Shown here piece after piece: positions 1 through 11,252 of a DNA stretch of 64,000 nt (position 1 is the stretch's first letter; each line of letters begins with the position of its first letter). Below the pieces are notes generated by a model. The model was not told the origin of the DNA. It was given only the letters and a program-made list of their open reading frames with translations, and did no database searches. Position numbers and translations under genes: made by a program. The stretch covers positions 47,560,638 to 47,624,637 of the forward strand of contig NC_092868.1 in assembly GCF_032062135.1 (NCBI RefSeq), given 5' to 3'. Source of the DNA: Pyxicephalus adspersus (Eukaryota > Chordata > Amphibia > Anura > Pyxicephalidae).

Positions 1-94
1 CAAGAAATCGTAAATCCCTTTTATCCTATAAATGCTTTTTCTGAAGCCTTTTTTTCTTTACTGAAAGTGGTATCATGTGACTTTTGTTTGGACA

Positions 95-153
95 GGTATT
101 TATCAGCTGTGCTGTAGGTGACTCACATCAGCAGTTGTGTAAAAACCTGAGAG
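95..153 (+). promoter_or_regulatory. TNFRSF9: TNFRSF9 5' UTR, possibly entered through an upstream splice acceptor
   Basis: A T-rich stretch ending in TTTGGACAG at about 95 looks like a 3' splice site 59 bases before the ATG. The first (non-coding) exon and promoter would then lie upstream of the window. No TATA box or other core promoter could be assigned here. Confidence 0.4.
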
Positions 154-280
154 ATGAAGATACTGTGGAATTCATTCCTTGTGCTCCTGTGCATTCTATG
201 GAGTAACATTTCCATTAGAAGAGTTTATGGCGATGGATGTCACACTGAACACAACGGCTGCTGTGTCACGTGCAAACCAG
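154..280 (+). CDS. TNFRSF9: TNFRSF9 coding exon 1 (signal peptide, start of CRD1)
   Basis: Encodes residues 1-42 plus one base of codon 43 (phase 1). The donor GTGGGA follows at 281. The first mature residues carry CHTEHNGCCVTC, the start of the first cysteine-rich repeat. Confidence 0.9.
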
Positions 281-3200
281 GTGGGATAATCTATATGTAT
301 ATAGATATTTAAAGACATATAGGTCTCTTCTTTACAGACTTCTGTTCTAAAGAGCTTTTTGTTATGGATTAAAATAAGTTGTTGCATTCTTATTACATTT
401 TGTATTTATTTATTCAGGTGTATAGGGTAGTACAGCCTTAAAGTAAAATATACTGTATAAGTTGCATAAAATTGCTTCTTTTTGACTTAAGACATAGTTT
501 AAAAACACACATCCATAAAGTTCCACCACAAGACAAAAATAAATTTGATAAAAATCTGCATATAAAAAGTAAAACCACAGGGAATAAAAATCTTTGCCTT
601 CTTAATGGCAATAATACTCCCTGAATCTGTTTTTCTGCAGTACTATTTCTCCCAAGCTTCCAAGCAAGATCGTTCAACATATTTACAGCTTTTGAGATAC
701 ATACAGATGCCAGATTTTGTCCCCCAAGACAAATGTTCATGATTGCTTGGGGCAAGAACCTGTAACACATTTAATGTTGTTTTCTATTGGAAAGATGGAG
801 CATGCCTCCCTCCTTTCCTCTTCATAGACCAATCAGTACTGGTTTACTGGCCATGATTTTTAATGTACATTTTTATCTCATTTGAAGTCTCTTTTTTATT
901 TGAGGCAGTTAACCCTTTAAATGGTTTGATTTTTGCAGGATTTTTGCTACATGGAACTTGTGGCCCATGTAAGCCGTGTCCGAAAAACGGTTACATGAAT
1001 CTTCCAAATAAAGACCCAACTTGCATACGCTGTAAGAGGTGTGAAGGTAGGTAAAAGGTTTTGTTGGGCTTGCTGGTTGAATTGTTTAGTTATGATAAGG
1101 CTCATGCAAGAATATGAAAGTTGCATCTTAGGTAAACACCTCCTAGATTGTAAGCTTTTTGGGGCAGAGTTCTCTCCTCCTCCTGTGTCACTGTCTATAT
1201 CTGTTTGTCATTTGCAACCCCTATTTAATGTAAAGCTCTGCTTAATATGTTGGCTCTTTATAAATCATTTATAATAATAATATTTATTAATAATAACTGG
1301 CAACACATTGTCTACTATTTCCTGAGTGTACACAATGGTAATAAAAAACAGAGCTTTGTAACTGTTTGCCTTCCTCTGAACTAAAAAGTTATGTTGTTTG
1401 ATGCTGTTGTATACACTCATTATACACAAATATTATCAGTTAACATGGGCATAACTTTTAGGGCCCATTCACATACAAGCAATACCATGCTTTGCATCAG
1501 GCAGCGGGTTCGCTTGAATGGGCTGCCTGTATTCTACAGAAGTTCAAAAAAAGGGGAGTACCAAAATGATTTATTCACACTCTATTGTTTACATAAATAA
1601 ATACTTTTGGATAATGGTGAAGGGTTCGAACAACTGTGAGCAACTTTTTTGATATAAGGGGTCATAACCAAATGGTTGCCTATAATATTAATTACATTTA
1701 ATGCTATATAAAGCTTTCAGAGACTGCAACAGGAGAGGGTCAGAGACTGCAGACATACTACATTTCATGATCAGAGACTTCAGACATACTATATGACATG
1801 ACCAGAGACTGTAGACTTTCTACAGGAGATGGTCAGAGACTGCAGACTTACTACAGGAGATGGTCGGAGACTGCAGACTTACTACAGGAGATGGTCGGAG
1901 ACTGCAGACTTACTACAGGAGATGGTCGGAGACTGCAGACTTACTACAGGAGATGGTCAGAGACTGCAGACTTACTACAGGAGATGGTCAGAGACTGAGA
2001 CTTACTACAAGAGATGGTCAGAGACTGGAGGCTTACTTACTACAGGAGATGGTCGGAGACAGAAGACATACTACATGAGATGGTCATGCAAACATACTAT
2101 AGGACATTATCAGAGACTGCATACATTCTATAGATATTGTCAAAGATTGAAGACTTCTTACACAAGATGTAGAGAGACTACAGACATTACAGGGGATGGT
2201 CAAAGACTGCAGACATACTACGAGAGATGGTTAGAAAATGCAGACATACTACAGGACAGTTAGACACTGCAGTTTTCTTTTTTGGACCTCAAAATCCCCC
2301 TTTCTCTCCTCATCTCCATTACATAGGCAGTTCACATATGAAGCTCTTATTTTAGATTTCCATTGAGTACTAAGGTACAGGATTTCTCTCAGGATCACCA
2401 GGTAGTTTTCATTCCACCACATTTAGGCTGGTGGGCTGCGATATATAACATTTTTTATTTCGATAGACTCTTTACCCCCAGCATGTGACTAGAATAGAAC
2501 AGAAGTAATTCAACAGAATATAGAAAATAACAGCCAATATCTATTTGCTTGTTCTGAGTATATTTTCCTCTTGGAGGGGGAAGTCAGAATAACTTCCAGT
2601 TTCAAAACCTCAGCATTAAAACCAAACATTTTCTAAAAACTTCCTTGTTAAGCTTTCCCTTCGAGCAGAAAATAAATGATGGGTTTATCCAGTTTACACA
2701 GCACAGGAGGACAAACACTTGCTAAATTGTCAAAATAGGAGAAGTCATCAAGTGGAAATTCTTACATAGCACATTCTAGGATTTTCCCACAGAGTTCATA
2801 AACAACATATGTGACTTGCCCAGCATTATTATTGTTTTGTTCTGCTTTGCTGAGTCCATGAGTCATTTTTTTTTCCATGAACAAAGTTTTAATTGATAGT
2901 AACACCAAATAATAGGCAAATATAACAAAAACACCAAATAGCACAGTTATATAAAAAAGTACCCAAGTTTGCCTTCATAACAAACCTGCTATACAGCTGC
3001 ACTTGGACAGGGAGACAGTTGTAATATGATGTGCTGTAAATGGCACTCCAACAAACTATGTTGTAGTTGCCAATGCAAATGCATTGCAGTGCATGCGTTG
3101 TAATGTGCTAAGTGCCCAAAAAAAGGTAATGTCTTGTTGTTCATCTGTTTCAGTGCATTGGCAGCCCATTCATAGTGTACTGCTGCTCCTTCATTGTCCA

Positions 3201-6200
3201 ATCAGCAGACTCTATGGGCCTGATTTATTAAAGCTCTCAAAGGCTGAAGAGAATACACTTTCATCAGTGAAGCTGGGTGATACCGCAAACCTGGAATGGA
3301 TCTGGTACAGAATTGAAAACATTTGCTAACAAATAGCAAATTACTTTTAGGAAGTCCATTCCAGGTTTTTTGGATCACCCAGACTGTATTTGATAGTTCA
3401 CAGGCAGGTAGGAATGGTTAATGCAGTAGGGACATCGCCTGTCCCTTTCCATAATAATGCTCTGCCTGATTAAAAAGTATTAAAAGTGAAACTTTAGTTC
3501 CACTTTTACAAGGAATGTATGCTTCAAATGAGAAATGAGGAAGTATTTGTGTCTTATCTGACATAAACCAATTTTAGGTAAAGTGATCAGGATGTGTTTG
3601 AGCTTGTTTAAAACAAGAAGTTTGATAATTTCCTCTTAATGGTCATCCCCCATCTGTATCCCTTTCATAAACTTTCTATCTGCAGAATCATTGTTGTTTT
3701 TTTGCTGATCAGCTGGTTGACATTATTGGGATATCATTGGGCTGATGTCTTAATGGTCTGGAGGTTGCCACAGCTAAAAACACATCAGATATAAAAATTT
3801 CACAACCATAACCGCTGAAATGTTATTCCGTGCTGGTACTTGCCAATGTTGTGTAAAAAATCTGTTCACTTAGAATTCTTTTTTGCTTCCAAAGAGGTTT
3901 TTTTTTTTTTGTTTTGCAAAAACAGAGTTGACTCATGGATGGAAACGTTTTGAAATGCTCAAGGATGTTTTTATTACTACAGTATATCCAAACAATTACA
4001 CACAATGGGCCTGATTTAATAAAGCTCTCCAAGGCTGGTGGGGATACACTTTTATCAGTGAACTTGTGTGATCCAGCACACCTGGAATGGATCTGGTCCA
4101 GGATTCAAAACATTTGCTAGCAAATAGCAAATGACATTAACCTCCCTAGCGGTTCATTTCTTTCTGATTTTATATGTCTAAAAGTGGTACATTGTTTTTC
4201 ATGAAAATTTATTTTACAGTGTAACATAATAGTATGAGTATAATAAAGTTTGAAATGCAAAATCATGTAAAAATAATAAATTGAATAAATTAAAAAATCT
4301 ATATATTTTTTTAAAAAACGTTTTTTTTAAATTTAATACATATTATACTCATTCTATTATATATACTGTAAAATAAATGTTCTTGAAAACAATGTACAAA
4401 TTTTACACATATAAATCCAATGTATTGCATTCAATACAGTTATTTTGTATTGAATGCAATTCAAATGGATTTTGAATTTCCCACCCCAACGGCAACGTAC
4501 ACACGCACCGACATCACCAGGAACTCCCCGGTGACTCATCGGGTGCAGAAGCAGGTCGGAGGAAGAAGAAAGAACACAGAGATTACGGTGATGGACGGTG
4601 CAGGACGCCGATGGATCAGGTAAGGCTCTATTTACTATTACCTTCCATGGGGTTACCGCTTTCAGCAACTTTTTTTCTACCCATAGTCACACTTGGGGTT
4701 ACCGCTGGGGAGGTTAAAGAAATCCATTCCAAGTTTGTTGGATCACCCAGCTTCACTGATGAAAGTGTATCCTCTCCAGCCTTGGAGAGCGTTAATAAAC
4801 CAGGCCCAATGTACAGTGTTGTCAGCTCAAACAGGAAGTTAAGGATTTAACCTCTGGCAGGATAATAAGTACTTTACATAAGTATTTTTTAATGCTGCCC
4901 AGACATGGACTTTAACCTACAGTTTCCTAGGTTGCCTCCAAGCTGACCTTTGCCTGACCACAATTGTCATCACTCCTGCTGCTTAAGTTAGGATCAGCAT
5001 AAAGATCAGATATCTCCAAAGGGATATTAGTAGGGATCTGATCTCACAGACAGAAAAATCATCTTTAAAAATTTCAAAGCTCCAGTCATGTGACTACTGA
5101 CCTTTGTTTATTTTCTTTTGAAAGGAATTTTTGAATACAGTTCAAGATGCAGCGCGACGCAGAATGCCGTGTGTAAGTGTATAGCTGGGAAGAGGTGTGT
5201 GGATGAAAAATGCAATCAGTGTGAAGACAACCCATGCACAGCTGGCACTCAGCTTAGTGGAGAAGGTGAGACCTTTATATGAACAGATCCTCCATGCTAA
5301 AGAACATTGTATTAGTCCATTGAACCAATCCCAATTGTCTTGAATGTACAATTTTCAGGGCAGAGCTCTTCAGGAGGAAACAACACAACTGTCCTCCTGT
5401 TTACAATCACACACAGTCTAAAGCCAACCATAAATGATGGTCATCTGATTTGACCAGTTTTGTCCATATGGGCAGCAATATCATGTCTATGGGTAGCTGT
5501 GAAGTTCAATGTTTTTGCCTGGAAGAAGGCCAATGTCTGTAGATGTCTGTATGTAATTTATAGCAAAAACAAGTGCCTAACTGTGTGATAAACAGTCTCT
5601 ATATTTTAAAAGGTCACTGTGTCTACCTTCTGCAGGGGTTTACCCTGGACAGAGATTGCTAGTGGCCATTACACAATTGAGTAGGTTAGGTTAATTGGCT
5701 TCCCCCAAAATTGACCTTGGACTTTGTTAAAGACAAATGACTATAGTGGGGACATTAGATTGTGAGCTCCTTTGAGGGACAGCTAGTGGCATGACTATGG
5801 ACTTGTACAGCGCTGCGTAATATGTTGGCGCTATATAAATACTGTGCAATAATAATATTAATGTCACTGTTCAGGCCTGACATTTGACCTGATTGCTGAT
5901 TACATGCTGACCTATTCCTAACGTCCCACTCATTTACAGCAGCAAAGCAAGGGCTCTGACCAAGCAGGGGGTAGGTAAGGTGTGCAGACCTATGAGTATA
6001 CCTTACTGAGGTGACTAACAGGAGTTGTCATGATTTTGTTCTAAATAAGCAATATGTCAATGGCTCTTTAGGAAGTTATTAGCACAGGCACTTAATAAAA
6101 GTGGTAAAACAATAGCAGTTTATTTTTTGCTGTAATCTTCTTTTTTTAATATTTTATTTTATTTGTTTATCACCGTATATGTACAGTGCAACTTAATTGA

Positions 6201-8420
6201 ATTTTCAGCAGCTGTCAATTCAATGATAATCAATAAATTAAATTTAAAGGTTGAACTTGCTATTTATTGTTTGCTTGCAGGTTGTGTGAAATGTCCTCCT
6301 GGCACTTTTAACTCTGGTACAGAAGGAAACTGCCAGCCATGGAAAAAGTAAGAACTGGCATTGTATTTTGATATGGACTGTAATATACTTTTGATTTAGA
6401 AAAGACTGTGAGATATGACCTTTTTTAATCACACTTTTTCCAGGTACTGATTTTTTTTACTTCTGTTTTATATGTATAGTGTTTTTCATAGATCCTGATG
6501 AAAATTAAAACCATAATAAAGAAAATATTTGCCAAGTCATAATACATAGCCTCTAAAATGTTTACAATTTTAGTATGTCAGCTGATTATATTTCTACTTT
6601 TACAGCTGTTCATCTATGGGTGCCATACTTTCTATTAATGGAACCAGTGTATCGGATGTAGTTTGCCTTCCCAAACCTTCAAAGATTCCAACCACAACAA
6701 CAGCGGTCATCACCCTGACAAGTAAGTCCACTTATTAAACTCAAAGTGTCAGCCTGTTCACTTATCTTTAAGCTATGCTTTCTGTAGTCCATCTACATTT
6801 TATTTGACTGGCTGTGAAGGGCAGACCAGAAGTAATTGATTCAAAATACATCTGCAGTGTCATTTTGCCTGTGCTGATCCTAATGATTCCAAAGACACCT
6901 AATGATTCAGAAAGCCACATGGTTTTTAGCGTCTAGCAGTGTTTCTGAGCCAAGGTTCCTTCAGAGGTTGCTAGGAGTTCCTTGAAAAATCTGTACCTCT
7001 CAGGTTAGTTTAACTGATACCAATGATCTTTTTGGCTATCTATAAGGGTGACATTCTTTCCACTGACCACCCCATTAATTTACTGTGAGCTGTGGATATA
7101 GTAATTATAGCAGGGGTTCCCTGAAGACAAAGAAAATACTTCAAGGGGTTCCCCATGTAAAAAAGGTTGAGAAACACTGATCTAGCATGAGAAACATAAT
7201 TTTACTCTATTCTGAAGACAGCAAATACAAGGCAGCAGGGGTTTTAGTGTTTTTAGGATGACAGAAATTATTTTAGTCTTAAAAAAAAAAATGGGAGCCA
7301 CAGTCTGCAGGGTAAATTGGCCACATTGATTTGAAGATATTTACAGATCAGTGGTGAGGTAGTGGTACCTAAGCCACTTACAAAATGAGGGATCCCCTTA
7401 AAAGTCTACAAGTCTTTCTAAGAAACATATTGCAGGTAATACTTCTTGGATAGAGAATAAAAAAAGACAAACACAACAAACAAACATGGGATGGCAACTT
7501 TTGAAACCAGCTAGTGTTTAGCAAATTTATTCTGCAGTCTGCATTTCCTTTCATTTTTAGCGTAAAATAAATGTATGGTTCAGCATCCAGTGGGTATATT
7601 GGATTCCTGTTTCTTAGAATATAAATGTTTTTTTTTAATGAATATAAATTTGTGTTTCCCTTTATTAATACACTTGTTTCATGTATCGTTTTAGCCAAAG
7701 CACAGGAAGTTCCAACTTATGGAATGAGCGTCACTATAGTTGTAATCCCGGTCATCTGCTTCATAATCGTATCTCTGGCTATCTTTTTGTGTCTGTCCTT
7801 AAGATTGGAAAAGATCAAAAATAAGTTTAAGAAAAGTAAGTAGCTTCAATTTAGAGATGCTTGAATTTTCTGAACCACTCCCCACCCCAGCACTGACCTT
7901 CCCACCATGTAAAAAAGGTAATATTATTAATAATATTTATTAATAATATACAGAATTTATATATTAAATGATGCTTTAACTGTCTCTCAAAGGGGCTCAC
8001 AATCTAATGTCCCTACCTACCTGGTCATATGTCAATATTCCAGTCTATGGTCAATATGGGGGAAGCCATAGGAAAAAAATGGGTGGAACATGCAAACTCC
8101 ATGCAGACAGTGTCCTGATTTGAGCCTGGGACTTAACATGGCAAAGGCCAGAGTGCTAACCACTAAGACTTACATGCCAAGGCATAAATCTTATTTAAAT
8201 TTTAATCCAACAATTTATAACCCCGGGATCCCCCTTATAATTTTATTTATGACTGTGTAATGTTTATGTGCACAAACATTTAGTAATCCCACTAATTTAT
8301 TTTTTTTTTTTTATTCTTTGCCCAATAGTTAAGCAGACTGAACAAGAAGATGCTTGCAGCTATCATTATCCAGAGGAAGAACATGGTGGAGAAGAAGAGA
8401 CCCTATCACCAGAACCATGA
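154..8420 (+). CDS. TNFRSF9: TNF receptor superfamily member 9 (4-1BB/CD137), complete, 7 coding exons
   Basis: The seven exons join in frame into 263 residues; human TNFRSF9 is about 255. A signal peptide (1-26, hydrophobic LVLLCILW) precedes cysteine-rich TNFR repeats (29-165), a Thr/Pro stalk, a membrane span (about 199-222) and a 41-residue basic-then-acidic tail. Identity rests on TNFRSF9-specific features: CSATQNAVCKC and GTFNSGTEGNCQPW in the ectodomain, NCS and NGT sequons at N148 and N159, DVVC closing the last repeat, and a tail reading KQTEQEDACSYHYPEEE. The family is a T- and NK-cell costimulatory receptor that binds TNFSF9 and recruits TRAF1/TRAF2 to activate NF-kB. TRAF-type motifs TEQE (237-240) and PEEE (248-251) are present. 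The tail ends in an acidic stretch and SPEP, not in the Cys-Glu-Leu end I recall for human. All introns have GT-AG ends. The start is the first ATG, directly before the signal peptide. Confidence 0.95.
939..1046 (+). CDS. TNFRSF9: TNFRSF9 coding exon 2 (CRD1/CRD2)
   Basis: 108 nt, phase 1 to phase 1. The acceptor TTTTTGCAG and donor GTAGGT fit consensus. It encodes GFLLHGTCGPCKPCPKNGY and CIRCKRCE, with the cysteine spacing of TNFR repeats. Confidence 0.93.
1139..1300 (+). mobile_element. L2-type LINE 3' tail fragment in TNFRSF9 intron 2
   Basis: It starts AGATTGTAAGCTTTTTGGGG and runs through CACTGTCTATATCTG to AATATGTTGGCTCTTTATAA and an AT-rich end. The same tail follows the L2 reverse-transcriptase fragment near 12.7 kb. 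Confidence 0.7.
1716..2264 (+). repeat. 31-bp minisatellite in TNFRSF9 intron 2
   Basis: Roughly 17 head-to-tail copies of a unit like GGTCAGAGACTGCAGACTTA + CTACAGGAGAT. The central copies (about 1824-2010) are nearly identical and the outer ones decayed. The period is not a multiple of three, so open frames run through it in several phases; these are not genes. Confidence 0.95.
2265..3213. other. TNFRSF9 intron 2, nothing recognised
   Basis: AT-rich unique-looking sequence without coding character or a repeat I recognise. Confidence 0.5.
3214..3390 (+). mobile_element. Palindromic MITE, family A, 3'-truncated
   Basis: It starts TATGGGCCTGATTTATTAAA and contains the family core (CTGGAATGGATCTGG, then CCATTCCAGG and GGATCACCCAG). 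At least ten copies occur in the window. Full copies are about 215 bp with long imperfect terminal inverted repeats. Confidence 0.8.
4015..4809 (+). mobile_element. Palindromic MITE, family A, split by a piggyBac-like insertion
   Basis: The left part (4015-4136) and right part (4718-4809, ending TTAATAAACCAGGCCCAAT) make one family-A element. It is interrupted exactly at a TTAA by the element at 4141-4713. Confidence 0.85.
4141..4713 (+). mobile_element. piggyBac-like non-autonomous element with TTAA duplication
   Basis: 573 bp flanked by TTAA at 4137-4140 and 4714-4717. The ends are CCTCCCTAGCGGTT and AACCGCTGGGGAGG minus the first bases, i.e. inverted repeats. A precise TTAA duplication is the hallmark of piggyBac transposition. 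No transposase reading frame is present. Relatives lie at 10233-10405 and 38040-38607. Confidence 0.85.
5125..5265 (+). CDS. TNFRSF9: TNFRSF9 coding exon 3 (CRD2/CRD3)
   Basis: 141 nt, phase 1 to phase 1. It encodes CSATQNAVCKCIAGKRC and QCEDNPCTAGTQLSGEG, close to the CRD2-CRD3 segment of mammalian TNFRSF9. Acceptor TTTTGAAAG, donor GTGAGA. Confidence 0.94.
5680..5865 (+). mobile_element. V-SINE 3' part
   Basis: It contains GGTTAATTGGCTTCCCCCAA, ACATTAGATTGTGAGCTCCT and the L2-like tail GCGTAATATGTTGGCGCTAT. The tRNA-like head is missing. Confidence 0.75.
6281..6347 (+). CDS. TNFRSF9: TNFRSF9 coding exon 4 (CRD3/CRD4)
   Basis: 67 nt, phase 1 to phase 2. It encodes CVKCPPGTFNSGTEGNCQPW. The split codon AA|C gives the Asn of the N148-C-S sequon. 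Acceptor TTGCTTGCAG, donor GTAAGA. Confidence 0.94.
6606..6721 (+). CDS. TNFRSF9: TNFRSF9 coding exon 5 (CRD4 and stalk)
   Basis: 116 nt, phase 2 to phase 1. It encodes CSSMGAILSINGTSVSDVVC, the last cysteine-rich repeat with sequon N159-G-T, followed by a Thr-rich stalk (TTTTAVITLT) of likely O-glycosylated type. Confidence 0.93.
6936..7187 (+). mobile_element. hAT-type MITE in TNFRSF9 intron 5
   Basis: The ends GTGTTTCTGAGCC and GGTTGAGAAACAC are inverted repeats, flanked by GTCTAGCA and ATCTAGCA. That is an 8-bp duplication of the nTCTAGnn type typical of hAT elements. Family members recur at 9.9, 11.3, 13.6, 39.8 and 45.4 kb. Confidence 0.75.
7695..7835 (+). CDS. TNFRSF9: TNFRSF9 coding exon 6 (transmembrane helix)
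   Basis: 141 nt, phase 1 to phase 1. It encodes the juxtamembrane stalk, a hydrophobic helix (residues 199-222, rich in V, I, L and F) and a basic stop-transfer run (RLEKIKNKFKK). Acceptor CGTTTTAG, donor GTAAGT. Confidence 0.93.
7921..8172 (-). mobile_element. V-SINE, degraded copy
   Basis: Reverse copy carrying GGGGCTCACAATCTAATGTC, GGGGGAAGCCAT and TGCAAACTCCATGCAGA, the conserved V-domain in antisense. It lies in TNFRSF9 intron 6. Confidence 0.75.
8329..8420 (+). CDS. TNFRSF9: TNFRSF9 coding exon 7 (TRAF-binding tail and stop)
   Basis: Encodes residues 234-263 and TGA at 8418-8420. It carries TEQE and PEEE, both fitting the (P/S/A/T)-x-(Q/E)-E TRAF2-binding consensus. The acceptor CCCAATAG follows a long T tract. 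Confidence 0.93.
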
Positions 8421-9915
8421 CACGGTTAATTCTTTGCATAGCCAACTTTACTTTACTGGCCGATTTTTGGTCTTTGCATAAAATATTACATAGCAATGTA
8501 AGCGCATAGCAAAGTTTATTGTTGGAAAACTATGTCACTTTAAAAATATTACGACATTGGTTCCAGCGAACGGCCTACTCAACAAACTGACATGCAAGAC
8601 CTGCAAGACTTGGACACTTGACCTGAGTTTATCTAGGGAAAATGATGAAAGTCGGCTTTATGCTGTGACAATTATGGCAAAGTACAATTTGCTTTTCCTG
8701 TTTACTGGTCCTTGTTTTTTGATGAAGAACATTCTATCTCTAGCTAATCAATATTATGGATGTTACAAGTCAAATCTGGAGATTCTGGTTAAACCGTAAA
8801 CCATAGGCTAAATTTTTTATAAACTCCAATGTAGAATGTTGGAATTATATGGAAATCTTGTCGCTGTTTTGGAGTTCATGCAGTATCTGAAACAAGTGAA
8901 GCACATTCTGATGATTTATCAAACTGCATAACACGGACAGAGTTGAAGAAGGTCATTATGCAATATATTCCCCACTGATGGAGAATTATTGTGTTTCCTG
9001 ACAATCTCTTCAGATTGGTGCAGATCATGCAAAAGCTTTTCCACTGCCTATATTAAGAAGAGACAACCACTAAACCTTCACTGCCATGAAACTATATACA
9101 TATGACTTTTTCCCATTGGGGGTAAAAATCCAGTTTAATTACATGCATGTTAATGGGTATTTTTGAAAACGGATAAAGGATAATTAAGAGCTGTTTCAAG
9201 CAACAACTGAAAGCATTTTGCACTTGGGTTCAGAAACCTTTGAATCTTGGCCTTCTCTTATTTTTTTTCTTATACAACTGATTGTATATAGCTGATTTAA
9301 TTTATATTGAAGATGTTAAAATGATTATTCTGTATCATTCACATCTTGTAAAGAGTTACAGACTTGCTGTGTCCTGCAAATGGACTAACCAGCCTTGTTT
9401 TACTGGGTCTCTATAGAAGCAATGACTGTGACGTCAGTTTACAGACAGCGGGTATTGGGGGGGGGATTTTTTACCTGCTTACATTATTCAGAATGTACAA
9501 TATTCAAAAAGACAATATTCAAAATGTAGAGCTGTTACAGGTTGATAATTCAAAGGGGACATGTTTCCAAAATTACAAATCAGTAATAATGATTGTAGTT
9601 ATATCATTAGTACACATATTTGTTACTGAATGTCTCTTTGGGGGAATACCTTCTTTGGTGTGTTTCTGTTGACTGCAACATTATGATGTCCAACAGAAAG
9701 GCTTTGTTTTTACTGTTCACTTTGAAGTCTTACACCTCCATCTACAACAGGGAGCGTGTGGGACTCCTTTGTATTTGCTGAATCAGTTATTTAAGTCTTT
9801 AGGTGTAAAACTAAATCTGGACTTGTTTATGGTTAGGGTAGCCTTTTAATATGTTTTTGTAAAATACATGTGCTTGTGACAAGTTAGCAATTAAAGTGTT
9901 CATGTATTTCTCTAT
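8421..9915 (+). other. TNFRSF9: TNFRSF9 3' UTR (probable extent)
   Basis: About 1.5 kb of AT-rich, repeat-free sequence follows the stop. It ends at a variant polyadenylation signal ATTAAA (9890-9895), just before a hAT MITE. A canonical AATAAA at 11198-11203 could serve a longer form that includes MITEs. Open stretches in this region lack coding character. Confidence 0.5.
9890..9895 (+). terminator. Candidate polyadenylation signal ATTAAA
   Basis: ATTAAA is followed by a GT/T-rich stretch (GTGTTCATG), as expected for a cleavage region. It is the last signal before the repeat block. Confidence 0.4.
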
Positions 9916-9917
9916 AT

Positions 9918-10200
9918 TAGTATTTCTCAGCCAGGGTTTCATGGAACACTAGGATCCCTCCAAAAGCTGCTGGGGGTTCCTGAATTTGTGCCTCTCAGGT
10001 CAGTTTAACTGACACCAATGATCTTTTTGGCTATGTGTAAGGGTGGCATTCTTCCCATCAGCCACCAATATAAGTCATTTTGCCCATTCACCACCACACT
10101 AATGTGAGCTGTGAATATAGTGATTTATAGGAGGGTTTCCCCAGGACCTTAAAGTTATTTCAAAGGATCCCCCATTATAAAAAGTTTGAGAAAGGCTGCT
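9918..10200 (+). mobile_element. hAT-type MITE
   Basis: Runs from TTTCTCAGCCAGGGTTTCAT to AAGTTTGAGAAAGGCTG, the inverted-repeat ends of the same family as at 6936. CTCTATA and CTCTAGA flank it. Confidence 0.75.
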
Positions 10201-10232
10201 CTAGACATTAAGATGTAAAGGTTTCCTTGAAC

Positions 10233-10405
10233 CTCCCTAGGGGTTCATTTCTTTTCAGTTTTTTTATGTCTAAAAGCGGTACATGAAAATTTATTTTACA
10301 GTACAATAGTATGAGTATAATAAAGTTTGAAAACAAAATCATTTACATATAAATTGAATAAATTAAAAAATCTATAAATTTAAAAACACATGTTTTTAAA
10401 TACAT
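10233..10405 (+). mobile_element. piggyBac-like element, left end only
   Basis: Starts ACCTCCCTAGGGGTTCATTT and shares ATGAGTATAATAAAGTTTGA with the copy at 4141. It breaks off in the AT-rich interior. Confidence 0.7.
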
Positions 10406-10789
10406 GTTGGACACGTGCAGCTCAGCGACTATTTGACAGCTTCAGGCAGGTAATAACATTTATTGCAGAAAGGAACTTACCTTTTTCTTTCTGCAATTAC
10501 CATTTGCCTGATCGTCATGTGTCCAAAGTGGGACGTTTCCCTTTAAAGCTCACCTGGAGTTTTCGTCCATTGGTCTGGTGCTCCTGTTGTATCTTTTACC
10601 TGTTAGACTTTAGCTACATAAACATGTTGAACTTTTCTCTACAAAAGACTGAAAAATGCATGAACGAGCGCTGTACATACTGCGCAGTTCTGCTGTATGG
10701 AAAGGGGAAGAGGGAGAATGAGTGAGCGGCAGCCCATTGCGCTCTTCTACCTTCACTTGTTTTACAGTTGCTCGTCATTCGTGGATTCG

Positions 10790-10892
10790 TCCTGGCGGCG
10801 GACGAGCTTGTACACAAACCAGATTATCATCCAATACCAGCCCTGGAGCGATAATTGGACGAGAATCGTCTGACATGTGTACGTAGCCTTTG
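10790..10892 (-). mobile_element. Fragment of the Harbinger-like MITE family seen at 13,737
   Basis: Ends in GACATGTGTACGTAGCCTTT, which resembles the right terminus TGTGTACATAGCC at 14013. The left end is not recognisable. Confidence 0.45.
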
Positions 10893-11197
10893 ACTCTGGA
10901 TCCTGCAGTAAGGGTCATCTAATTCCCAAGATTAGCCCTACCAGAGCTATAGAATGGAGTGAATTTCCACAAGATTTTGATAATGGAAGATCCAGCTCCT
11001 ATTAGACACATTTTCCAGCAAAATTGAAATGAAGCTTTAAACGTTCTTCAAAACTAAAAAGAAAACTTAAGTTGTAATTCCATTGAGGGTGGCAAGACCA
11101 TGATGTATACTTTGTTGTGGAATTTATATGTTTTTGTATTTTTCAAGAAAGCATTTTAAAATAGTTTTTTTTGTATATATTTATTTGCACGTCATAA

Positions 11198-11203
11198 AAT
11201 AAA
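11198..11203 (+). terminator. Alternative polyadenylation signal AATAAA
   Basis: Canonical hexamer in a strongly A/T-rich context about 2.8 kb past the TNFRSF9 stop. It could end a longer transcript. Confidence 0.25.
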
Positions 11204-11252
11204 ACAACATTTATAAAAAATTATATTATATGCTGACATATTTATTGTCTAC

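Noticed and set aside
1798..2263. Three overlapping long open frames rich in Thr, Tyr, Arg and Asp
   Set aside because: They are the 31-bp minisatellite read in different phases. There is no start context, no signal and no homologue.
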